From Chrysemys picta bellii (Eukaryota; Chordata; Testudines; Emydidae): 64,000 bases of DNA. The stretch is from positions 19,512,567 through 19,576,566 of the forward strand of contig NC_088809.1 of NCBI RefSeq assembly GCF_011386835.1, written 5' to 3'. A model generated the notes under the pieces. It ran no database searches. It had not been told where the DNA came from and worked only from the letters and a program-made list of their open reading frames with translations. This document shows, one piece after another, positions 50,301 to 62,300 of this stretch (the first letter of the stretch is position 1; each line of letters opens with the position of its first letter). The position numbers and the translations under genes are program-made.

Positions 50301-53300
50301 TAAGTGCTCTGGAGCCCTCCTGGAGGAAAAGCGCTTGATAACTGCAAGTTATTGTCCCCTTAAAATTCCTCCCACTCTGAAATCCTGCGAAGGAAAATTA
50401 TTGGTTGCACGGTTTTCTCTCTTGCCCATCAGGACCGGGGGTGTATCAAAGAGTGAGCAAGAGGAAAAGCTGCCTTCTGGTTAAGGCAGGGGCTTGGGAG
50501 TCAGGAATTTGGGAAATCAACACTTCGCTCTACCATAGATTCCCTCTATGACCTTGGGCAAGTCACTTCATCGCTCAGTTTCCATCTGTAAAATGGGAAT
50601 AACAATTCTGTCTTGTCTATGTCGATGGTAATCTCTCACTGAATGTGTGCACAGCACCTTGCACAATGAGGCTTCGATCTTGGTTGGGGCTTCCAAGTAA
50701 CAATCAGGCGATAAGAGGGAAGGTCCTTTCATTCAAAGATAGGGGGCAAAGGTAGGAATAAATGGTCAGTTTTCACAATGGAGAGAGGTAAATAGTGGGG
50801 TCCCCCAAGGATCTGTACCGGGCCCAGTCCTATTCAACATGTTCGCAAATGATCTGGAAAAAGAGGTAAACAGTGAAGTGGCAAAGTTTGCAACCGACAC
50901 AAAATCACTCATGATATTTAAGTCCAAAGCTGACTGCGAAGAGCTACAAAAGGATCTCACAAAGCTGGGTGACTGGGCGACAAAGTGGCAGATGAAATTC
51001 AGTGTTAATAAATGCAAAGTAATGCACATTGGAAAACATAATCCCAACTGTACCTACAAAATGATGGGGTCTAAATAAGCGGTAACCACTCAGGAAAGAG
51101 ATCTCGGAGTCACTGTGGATAGTTCTCTGAAAACATCCACTCAATGTGCAGCGGCAGTCGAAAAAGCAAACAGAATGTTAGAAACCACTGGGAAAGGGCT
51201 AGATAATAATATAGCCACTATGTAAACCCATGGTACACCCGCACCTTGTATAGTGTGTGTAGTTCTGGTTGTCCCACCTCAAAAAAAAAAGTTAGAATTG
51301 GAAAAAGTACAGAGAAGGGCAACAAAAAGGATTAAGGGCATGGAACAGCTTCCATACGAGGAGAGATTAAAACACTGGGACTGTTCAGTTCAGAAAAGAG
51401 TCAGCTAAGGGGGGGATATGACAGAGGTCTATAAAATCATGACTGGTGTGGAGAACGTGAATAGGGAAGAGTTGTTTACCCTCTTCCCATAACACAAGAA
51501 CTAGGGGTCATGTGATGAAATGAATAGGTAGCAGGTTTAAAACAAACATCAGGAAGTACCTCTTCACACCCTGCACAGTCAACCTGTGGAACTCACTGCC
51601 AGGGGATGTTGTGAAGGTCAAAAGTATAACTGGGTTCAAAGAAGAATTAGATTCTTCCTAGAGGGTAAGTCCATCAAAGGCTATTAGCCAAGATGGTCAG
51701 AGATGCAACCCCAACTATCAGTTAGAACACGTAAAGACAGCCTGAGGATGTTGCGGGTTCTGTCTGAGATCACTACAGTGGTTGCAATATAAAGTCAATA
51801 TAAAGGTTCGATGGGGTCACACCCCATGGGCTGGGATCAATGGGATTGAGCGGAGGTTGTGCGGGGCCCAGTTGATATCTGGAGTTGCTGGAGATGTTAG
51901 CCTGGATTTTCGCAGTTCCGTGGGGCTTGTGCGGTCCCTCCGTAGATCAGAGAAGGATTATCCGGGATTAGCAGGGGGTGAAGAAGTCAATGAAGATCAC
52001 TGGGAGAGGGTTATGCCAGGTTATCTCTGAAGGAGCTTAGCCCGTGTTCTGTTGAAAGCCGGGCTGGATTACCGAGGGGAAAGAAGGCTGAACAGCAATC
52101 TAGGCACTTAGCAGGATTATCTGGTCATTGGCAGGAGCTGCCCAAGATGACCTAGGATTTTGAGCTGCTCACCGGAGTCACCAGAGGGACATTTGGAGCT
52201 ACTGAGGGTCACCTTCAGTCCACCTGGGGTCGGAGGCCATGTGGAAGTTAATTGCCAGGGTATCAGATCTCACCACTGGTGAGTGCAGAGGGTTCACAGC
52301 GGCCATGTAGGTTACCTGGAATGGAAAGGGTCACCTGGAGTGGTAGGACAAGGTTATCTGAAGGTCACATACGGCCACTTGAAGGTGAGATGGTTTCAGT
52401 GTCAACTGAAGCTAGTCCATGTGGGATACCCAGGCAAGCTGCTGGCTGAGGCCAGTCAAGATGGGGCAGGGTCTGGCTTGCCTGTTGCAGAGAAGCTGGG
52501 AGAAGATGGTTAATGAGAGGAATGGCATGAGGGAAACCCTTGGTGTCTCTCCTCCCACCAAGGGGTTTATCTGCTTAATACCAATGGGTGCAACCATATT
52601 CCCATGGAAACCAAGGGGATTTGCCATGGGCTACTATGAATGGCAATAGGATGGGGCCTGGTGACTTGTATGTCGGCAGTAACCTTTTGTTTAAGGATCT
52701 CAAAGCTCTTTGCAGACACCCATGAGGAAGTGTGCAGCACCCAGGGAGGATTGGTCAGTATTGCTGTCCCACTGATGGGGAGACACCAACACAGAGGGAC
52801 ACTACAGCTCCACTTTCAACCTCGGAGCCTGACATCAGGGAGCTGGCTGGATATTGGGCCTGGTTCCTCCAGGGGCACTGTGATTGCTCTGAACATCGGA
52901 CCGTAGCTTTACATGCCTAAATATGGCTTCAGGGGCCTAACCCCAGAATCTGAACACTTTGGTCTGAGTGCTTGGCTGCTGATCACACAGTAATTGAGGT
53001 GGAGAATCAGGGTTAGGACCCAGGAATCCTGGCCCCCTATCCTCTGCACTAACCACTACTACTGCATAGACTGTAAGGTCAGAAGGGACCATCATGATCA
53101 TCTAGTCTGACCTAGGGTTACCATATTGAACAAATAAAAAGAGGACCCTCCACGGGGCCCTGGCCCCGCCCATTTCCCACCCCCAGCCCACCCAACTCCG
53201 CCCCTTCCCCGCCCCAACTCCGCCCCCTCCTCCCTCCCACTCCCAGCCATGCGAAAAGGGCTGCCCGAGCGCTACCGGCTTCACGGTTTGCCGGGCAGCC

Positions 53301-56300
53301 CCCAGACCCTGCGCCCCTGGCCGGTGCTTCCCCAGCGCAGCTGGAGCCCGGGAGGGGAAGCGCCCGGCCGGGGGCGCAGGGTCTGAAGGCTTCCCGGCAA
53401 ACCGTGAAGCCGGTAGCGCTTGGACTTCGGGCAGCCCCTATGCCTCCGGACCCTGCGCCCCCAGCTGGGCACTTCCCCTCCCAGGCTCCGGCGGCGCAGG
53501 ATCCGGAGGCATGGGGGCTGCCCAAAGCCCGTAGCACTCGGCTCTTAAACAGAGCTGAAGAGTCGGGGAGGAGCAGAGCCGCCGCGGCCGGAGGCTCTGC
53601 TCCTCCCCTGACTCTTCGGCTCTGTTTAAGAGCCGAGCTTCCCGAGCGCTACCGGTTTCGGGCAACCCCCATGCCTCCGGACCCTGCGCCGCCGGAGCCC
53701 GGGAGGGGAAGTGCCCGGCCGGCGGCTGGGGTCCGGAGGCAAGGGGGCTGCCTGAAGCCCATAGCGCTCGGGCAGCTCGGCTCTTAAACAGAGCCGAAGA
53801 GTCAGGGGAGGAGCAGAGCAGCCACGGGAGGGGAAGTGCCCGGCCGGCATTTTCCCGGACATGTTCGGCTTTCTGGCAATTCCCCCCGGACGGGGGTTTG
53901 AGTGCCGAAAAGCTGGACATGTCTGGGAAAAAACGGACGTATGGTAACCCTAGTCTGACCTGCATATCATAGGCCACAAAACCTCACCCACCCACTCCTG
54001 TGATAGACCCTGAACCTCTGGCTCAGTTACTGACGTCCTCAAATCATGACAGAGAATCCACTTGACCTCCCTGCTTCGGGCATCAAGGAGTCTGGGCAGG
54101 AGGGCTGGTGAAATGCACCCTGGGAATGCGCATACAGACTTGGAGCCTCAAAATCACACGTGTCCCGGTGGCGATTCAGTGCAATTCCCCATGCTGCCAG
54201 GCAGACCCTCCCCGGCAGGACGGTAAGGGACTAGCGCCGCCCAGGGGAGTGGGACTCAGGGAGAGCCCTGCACTCCCCCTGCACCAGGAGCTTGGTGTGC
54301 AGTGCACCCCCAGCAGCGAAGGGGCACTGCGGGAGGGTTTGTGAGAGCCAGTTTTCCAAAGCACTCTGGCTGCAGCAAGCGCATGAGAAATCCCTGCTGA
54401 CCCTGTGAGCCCTGAACAGGCCGCCTGGCTCCCAGCAGAGGCCTGTCGGCTGGAAAGTGCCTGCTCTCTATGGAGTTGGGAGAGCTTTAGCCCTGTCTAG
54501 GAAGGCTGGCTGGAGGGAGAAGAAGCCCCTTGGCCCAGCTGGCCTCCCAGTTTATCACCCCACCCTCCGGATGGCAGCTGGAAAACTCCCCCTTAGAGTG
54601 TTGGCTTCAATGGAAGTCACCGGTTGGCCTCAGTCCCTGGCTTGGGCCTGCTACAGTGGGGCCTCGGTGCCTTCTCCGGTTGCTCTAACCCTGCCTGCCT
54701 GCCAGCCTCCTGGCACCCGCAGTCCCTCCTCTCAGCTCCCCCTCTGGACCTGGCTCTCTGCTCTCCCAACTTCGTTCACCCTCTCTCTGCTCTCTCCAGC
54801 CCCTCTGGTTTTGCTGCTCCGGATCCCGTCCCTGCCGCCTCCAGTTCCTCTCTCTGGGTACGTCTACACTGCAATCCGAGGCTGTGCAGACATACCCGAG
54901 CTAGTTCCAGTAACAGAAGCAGCAAAGCCGGGTCCCCCGCTTGCCACACTCCTCTCTCCGCTAACTCTCTCTCCTCTCTCTGTTCTCCAGTCCTCTCTCT
55001 ACCCCCGGAGCAGCGTGAAAACTAGAACCGAGCCTTCCTCCGCCTCGACATGCAAACGGTAAAAGCAGCGACCTTTTGCTTTCGTCTGGCGCTGGAGGAG
55101 GTTTGAACAAGTACGTACAAGGGCACAAAGGCTCGGGTGTGTCTTGCTGAGGCACCAGTGAAACATCAAAGAGTACAGACAAAATGTTTGCCAGCAACCC
55201 AGAGAGAGGAAGACGAAGAGCGTCAGAGGGCAGGAACGGGCAGCTTTGTGACGTGTTTGAAACTCAATATCTTTAGGCTCGCTGGACGTGGGCTCAGATG
55301 CTCCCTGGAGGATCGCTGGGAAAGATTCCAGACTGGGTTTATCGACACTGGCTTCTGCTCTGAATTTGATCACTAAGTCCCTGACTGCACCAGCAAACCG
55401 AGTGACATTTGAATCAGATCTGAATACTCTTGCTCAAACTCACCCCTTCTGCAAACTCCCCGAGTTCAATGGGGCTACTCCAGGAGCAGGGGCGTACTCA
55501 CTGGGAGAAAGGGTGTCGCAAGCTAGCCCCTAGGGAGGGAGGATGTGGGGGGCGGGGTGTGGCCAAGGCACTAGCCAAGCATAGAGGAGCTCGGACTCTG
55601 ATCCCCAGCTCGTCTGCTGACTCCAGCTCTTCAAAAAGAATTCAGCCCCGAGCAGCTCTGATTGACACAACTAAGCAAGTGGCTGGTTTTTCAAAAGTGG
55701 CCGGCTGCCACTGAGAACAATGGGGGGTGCAGAGTGCTTTTGAAAATCTGGCCCTCAGTGCCTCGTCTGTAAAATGGGGTTAATAGCACTGCCTTTCCCC
55801 CACCATGTGTGTTTAGACTGTCGCTCTCCAGGGCAGGGACCCTCTCGCCTAACACATCTGTGCAGTGCCTAGCGCCAGGGTCCAGAGATGAGCTAATGGA
55901 ATGCGGCTGCTTAACACTAACAAAATGATCTGCAGGGGCGCAGGCCAGTGCCCTGGGGCTCTGCCTGGCTAGATCAGACTGCAGGATCGGGGCCCAAAGC
56001 GCCTGCAAATCATGGTGGCCTAAAAACGGTGAGCTCGGAAACAAAGGCTCGGTTAAGGCCTGGCTCAAAATCAGGCCCTGGATCGAAACGCTCCAGTTCT
56101 CCAGCATTTCCATTTGCACACAGATCCCATATTCCCCACTGGAAGGGGGCGGCAAACAAGGACTGGCCGGAACCAGCTCTTAGCGAAATGAAGGTGGGGA
56201 TGAGAGGGGTTAGGGTGAGACCCACTAGCTGGGGAGTTTGAAACTGGAACAGGTGAGGAGTGACTCCACATTGTTCCCCTCGGATGGCTCATTGGGGGTC

Positions 56301-59300
56301 TACAGGACACAAATTGGGCAGGGCAGTTCCTAGTGGCCGAGCATCCGTCCCATTTGTCCCTTGTCCAAGAGGCCTAGGCCTCAGAGACAGAATTCTCCAT
56401 CTAATCCCTAAGGTTGGTCTCGCCGGGTCATCAGGGTTGGCAGGGCAGCGTGGGGAAGCTGCCTGGGCTGTACCATGGCCGCCAAGCTGAACCAGCTCGT
56501 AAATCATGTTCAATAAGACAGCAGGCCGGGGCAGACAGCTCTGCTCAGAGCCTGCGCCTGGTGCTGCGGCGGGATTTGCAGGGCACATGCTGCACCGCAG
56601 ATCCTCCCGTCCCTTCACTAGTTGTACCCTGCAGCAATTTCATTGACTCCTGCCCAGCACTGAGGGACGGACCAGGCCCGAAGCCTTGACACTACTCCAG
56701 TGCTTGGAAGATGGCTCCTTAGCCGCATAATAAGCATCAGATAACTAGTGTCACACTCCTTCCAACTGGAAACGGCATTTAACAGAGCTGGCAGGACCCA
56801 GCTCAGGCTTCCCCTGGGACTCCGACAGCGCTGTATTTTGATGATGTGATTTACATTAAGGCTGATAAACGCTCTTCTAAACCGGCCTCACTTTGCGCCT
56901 CCTTCCCCTCTGCAGCCATTGAGCAGGGGATGACAAGCGGCAGCATCTCTCCATGCACATGAACCTCTGCCACTCGGGGAGTTTCACCCAATTAAGAGCC
57001 GAGTGAACAATCGCCTGTTTTAAGGGAGTGAAAACCAGGGTGTTGTGGACTCCAAGTACAAGCCAGAGCTCTTCCTTTCTACTGCAAATTACCCTTCCTC
57101 CCAGGAGGCCGCCCAGCTGCCAGCCAGAGAGACAGGGACGGTGGCTGGTATTAGAAAGGCTTTTCTCAGGGTAGCTGCCTTCATTTTTCCAATGGCGTGT
57201 TTCTCGGTGATTGGGTTGTAACACATTTCAAGATGCTGGATTTTGATGGTGATAACATTCAGCACCATGAACAGCTCCCAGGCTAGGCTGTCCCGGCCCT
57301 AAAATCATCCCATCCAAAGATTTTCTCTCCTTAGCGTTGCTTAACCATTCAGAACCAGCTTTTGCTGCCTGGACGATTTTTAGTAGGAACTCAGAGGCCG
57401 TAGGAACAGTGAGCAGAAGACCTGGGTTCTATTCCTGGCTCTGCACTGGCCTGCTGAGTGACTTTGGATAACCCACTTTAATCTCCGTGTGCCTCAATTT
57501 CTCCATCTGTAAAATGGGGAGAATGCGGCTGATGCTGATATGGTTCTTGGTGCTGAATGGCTGCAAAGAGCTCCGTGCTATTGGTATATAGCACATACAC
57601 CACAATGACATTAAAAGAACATGAATTTTGCAAAGCCAAGCACCCAGAAATTAGGAAAGGCCAACATTCAAGTTGTCTGGGCAACCTGAATCTGACCCCC
57701 TTGTGCATACGCAGCATGAGCCAGTCTTTAATTACATGACCACATGCTGTTTTTGCCCCAGGACCCCGGCCTCATTCAGTGACTGGGCTGAACTGCGACC
57801 ACTCAATAGTTTGTCTTCTTCTCATTGCCCACTGTGTGGCCCCAGGCCTTAGCTGCTGCCTACTATCCAAACCCCACATCTGAAGACAAAATTGTTTTCT
57901 TCATGGGATTTCTACTGTGTCCGAGTGCTTCACAGCCATTAATATATCCTCACGACACCTCTGCGGGATGAGGGGGTGGTATGATTTCCATTTCACCCCT
58001 GGGAAACTGAGGCACACAGAGGTTCAGGTCCAAAGTATCCATTCATTTTAGGTGCCCACTTTGAGACAGCATTACACAGGGAATGACCTGCTCCGGTCAC
58101 GTCAGCTCTGGGCTGGGGCAGGCTCAGTGTGGATGGAACATTTGAGAATTACCCTGGGCTCTAGCAAGGCTCCTCTGACTTTGCGCAAGCTGCAATTTTT
58201 CAGAGACTTATAGCTTGGCCTAATTTGGGGAGATTTTCACAGGGACAACAAAAGGCGCAGCCCCGGGACAAAAGCTGCCCCCTGCCACATTTCAAGTCTC
58301 TGCTCCAAAGCCTGGTGGGTGCTAGAGCGTCTAACAAAGGTCACAAGGATCTTTTACCACGGGCAAAACAATGTACGTTTCCCTAACCTTGTACTCGGAA
58401 ATGGCTGACCCAAGATTGGGCTCAATGCTTGGAAAGTACTTCGGAGAGGAAATGTGCCCCTGAAATACTAAGGATTGTTAGCAAGGCAGTGTAGAAGAAC
58501 CCTCATCCCAGCTCAGCAATTCCCCTCTATCCCCAGGGGTAATGCATGGAAATTCATCAGCACGTAGACACCTCCGCAGGGGAAAACTACTATATTGAAC
58601 TACTACTACTAGATGAACACGATTTGTTGGGGAAGAGTCAACATGATTTTTGTAACGGGAAATCACGCCTCACCAATCTACTACAATTCTTTGAGGGGAG
58701 TCAACAAGGGGGATCCAGTGGACACAGTGTACTTAGAGTTTCAGAAAGCCTTTGTCAAAGTGCCTCACCAAAGGTTCGTAAGCAAAGTAAGCTGTCATGG
58801 GATAAAACGGAAGGTCATCTCATGGATCAGTAACTGGTTAAAAGATGGGAAACAAAGAGTAGGAATAAATGGTCAGTTTTCAGAATGGAGAATGGTAAAT
58901 AGTGGTGTCCCCCAGGGTCTGTACTGGGACCAGTCCTATTCAACATATTCATAAATGATCTGGAAAAAGGGGTAAACAGTGAGGTGGCAAAATTTTCAGA
59001 TGATAGAAAACTACTTAAGAAAGTTAAATCCAAAGCAGACTGCGAAAAGTTACAAAGGGATCTCACAAAATTGCATGACTGGGCAACAAAACGGCAGATG
59101 AAATTCAATGTTGATAAATGCAAAGTCATGCACATTGGAAAACATAATCCCAACTACACATATAAAATGATGGGGTCTAAATTAGCCGTTACCCCTCAAG
59201 AGAAAGATCTGGGAGTCATTGTGGATAGTTCTCTGAAAACATCCACTCAATGTGCAGCGTCAGTCAAAAAGGCGAACAGAACATTGGGAATCATTAAGGG

Positions 59301-62300
59301 ATAGATAAGACAGAAAATATCATATTGCCTATATATAAATCCACAGTATGCCCACATTTTGAATACTGCGTGCAGGTCTAGTCGCTCCATATCAAAAAAA
59401 GATATATTGGAATTGAAAAAAGGGCAACAAAAATTATTTGGGGTCTGGATCAGCTTCCATATGAGGAGAGATTAATAAGACTGGGACTTTTCAGCTTGGA
59501 AAAGAGATGGCTCAGGGGGGATATGATAGAGGTCTACAAAATAATGACTAATGTGGAGAAAGTAGATAAGGAAGTGTTATTTACTCCTTCTCATTGCATA
59601 AAGACTAGGGGTCATCAAATGAAATTAACAGGCAGCAGGTTTAAAACAAACAAAAGGAAGTATTCCTTCACACAACCCACAGTGAACCTGTGGAACTCCT
59701 TGCCAGAGGATGTTGTGAAGGCCAAGACCATAACAGCGTTCAAAAAAAGAACTAGATAAGTTCATGGAGGATAGGTCCATCAATGGCTATTAGCCAGGAT
59801 GGGCAGGGATGGTGTCCCTAGCCTCTGTTTGCCAGAAGCTGGGAATGGATCACAGGGGATGGATCACCTGTTCTGTTCGTTTCCACTGATGCACCTGGCA
59901 TTGGCCACTGTTGGAAGACAGATTACTGGGCTAGATGGACCTTTGGTCTGACCCAATGTGGCCGTTCTTATGTTCTTATTCTTAGCTTGTAAGAATCTTG
60001 GAGCAGAGATTGTCATTTTGTGATGTGTCTGTACCGCACCCAGCACAATGGGGTCTAGGACCAGGGCCCCTAGGCACTGCTGACATACAAATCAACAAGA
60101 ACATTAATAATATCAACCTCACTTACGCCCAGGACCATCTCTGTTCTGTGTTTGTACAGCACCTAGCACAACAGGGTCCTGGGCCAAGAGTGGGACTCTT
60201 CGGCGCTACTACAGTCATCAGCTGGGGTTTCTTCTATGTGAGTCTACCGCCCCCTCCACCCAGCATAACCTGAGAGCGACATCGACACTTGAATTCCTTC
60301 CCAAGCCCATTTTCTAATCCTGGACTAAGTTTCCAGACTCTTGCTACCTTGACAACAGCTGAAGCGTGCTACACAAGATTGCTTTTTTGTTACTTAGATG
60401 CTAGCCTGCACTTACCCCCGCTCCTGCTTTACGGCCTAAAACCAAGATCCATGTCTGTGCGGGTGAGCTCGGAGAGAGCAGTGCAGTAACTGGCAGAATT
60501 TATAGAATGCCGACCAGGTGTCAGACATCTCCATTTCCTCTCCAACGTGCCGCACAAGTCTCGCAGCCCTTCTCTCCCCTTGGGACTCCCCGTGACATTG
60601 CAAAGTCTGCAAATAGTTCGACTGGTCACCCCACCGCCTACGCCCACTGCAGAGGTGTCAGGAGGAGGAGGAGGAGCCCAAAACCTCAGCCGGTGTAACC
60701 CGGCATCAACCACAAAGCAATGCCCATGTAGGCCGGCTGGCCCCCTCCAGACTCCAGTTCTGCAAAATTGCAGGTGCGCCTGCAAAGCATGAATGCTGCC
60801 AAGGTCCCAGTGAGCAAGGGGTTAACCTTAGCTCACATTGCCTGCTTAGAGGGTGGAGATGGAGGCCCAGGGACCAGAGGGCTGGGATGATCTCCGAGCT
60901 GGGAAGTGTTTTTTATTCATTTTCCGCTCCCGGGGGTCTTATTTTGCTTCCTCGTTCGGGAAGCCCTCCCTTGGGGAAGACTTCTTGCTGACTGCAGCTG
61001 GATTTGTTTCCCGAGTCCTTCCACCACCCACTTGAGTGAGCGACCAAGCCAGGGAGCAGATCTCAGCAGGGCTTTGCAATGCTCTCTGACGCTGAAACCC
61101 GGGTACCCTTTGAGCTGTACCCAGCTGTGCTTTTCGGCCGGCATGTGGTTGCAGAAGTTTCTGCCCCCTTCTCCCCCCCGTGCTGCAGTTCTTTCTCACT
61201 GCCCTGATTTCCTGAGCCTAATGAAGCATTAATATTCAGTGAACCTACAGGATCTATTCCTGTCCCGGAGTGACCTGCTTTCCAGGCTGATAGATGATGT
61301 GTGGCTTGCCAACTGCGCTCACTGTGCCATTAAGCATTTCACAGATAAATCACGATCACGCTGGGGCAGAACCAAGCGCTGACAGGGATATTCCTGGAGC
61401 TGCGCCGGGGGAGGACGGAGAGGAGAGGGGGAAAGAAATCAGAACCTAAGAATCGGGGTCTTTGCAGCACAAGCTGTGCCACTCACCTGAATGATTTGAG
61501 AGTGGAAACCCCTGTGTTCCATTCCAGAGAGACCCACACATACACAGGATGGGAGTTATCCTGGGCCAGATTCTGACTTCGGAGGAGTCACTCCCAATGT
61601 GGAGCAGTGTAACTCAAGTCAGTGTGTTCACATGCCTCAGTGCAGCCAGTGAAGTTACTTTGGATTTACACAAGATGCGAAGTGAAAAAGGAGTGGGGGG
61701 CAACTCTGGATTTAAACTGACCTACCCCTAATTACAGCAAATTCAGTGCAGTGCCTAGCAAAATGGGGCCAAGGCAGGTAGTGTCATCGATTGACACAGC
61801 AGTGACTGATATCAGGCTCTGCTGAAGTCAATGGAGTTACTCCAGATTTACCCAGATCTGGCCCACTACACCAGCAATTAATTTCAAGGGCTGACAGACA
61901 GCTGCACCCCACTGGTCCATGGCCTCCCCGATGCAGAAAAGAGAGTGACTGACAGGAGAAGAGCAGAGGAGAGATTTTCTGGAATGGCAGGAAGTGGCCA
62001 GAAACTTGGAACTGCCTAAGCTGGGAAACCCCGGGACTCTTCACAGAGCTGAGACTCAAGGGACTTGGGTTCTCTTCCTGGCTGTGCCACTGGCTGACCT
62101 GGGACAAGTCACTTCCCTCCCTGTGCCTCAGTTTCCCCATCTGTAAAATAGGAGTGATGACACTGATGCCTTCTGCTGATGAACAGTGCGATAAAAAAGC
62201 TAGTGTTCTCCACAGGCATAAGGACACAGAAGGCCCCGCTTTATACATTTCTCACCTGTGCTGCAGTGAAGGGAGATCACCACTGCTCATCCTCCCTGTG

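Larger units (their letters stand above)
53065..54075 (-). mobile_element. CR1 LINE 3' end on minus strand, split by a hAT element
   Basis: The right-flanking text (TGCATATCATAGGCCACAAA... through CAGAGAATCCACTTGACC) and the left-flanking text (AGAAGGGACCATCATGATCA) are the reverse complement of the CR1 3' end of the type seen at 18760-19130. The two halves join cleanly when the hAT element and one duplicated octamer are removed. Confidence 0.75.

Noticed and set aside
53113..53952. Overlapping Arg/Pro/Leu-rich open frames (up to 179 codons) in the GC-rich element
   Set aside because: They arise from repeated GC modules read in several frames and both strands. None resembles a transposase or host protein.
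58590..59304. Reverse-transcriptase fragments as a possible domesticated gene or retron
   Set aside because: The order of motifs, 3' UTR and terminal short repeats match a 5'-truncated CR1 LINE with several frame breaks. No sign of selection or fusion to host exons.
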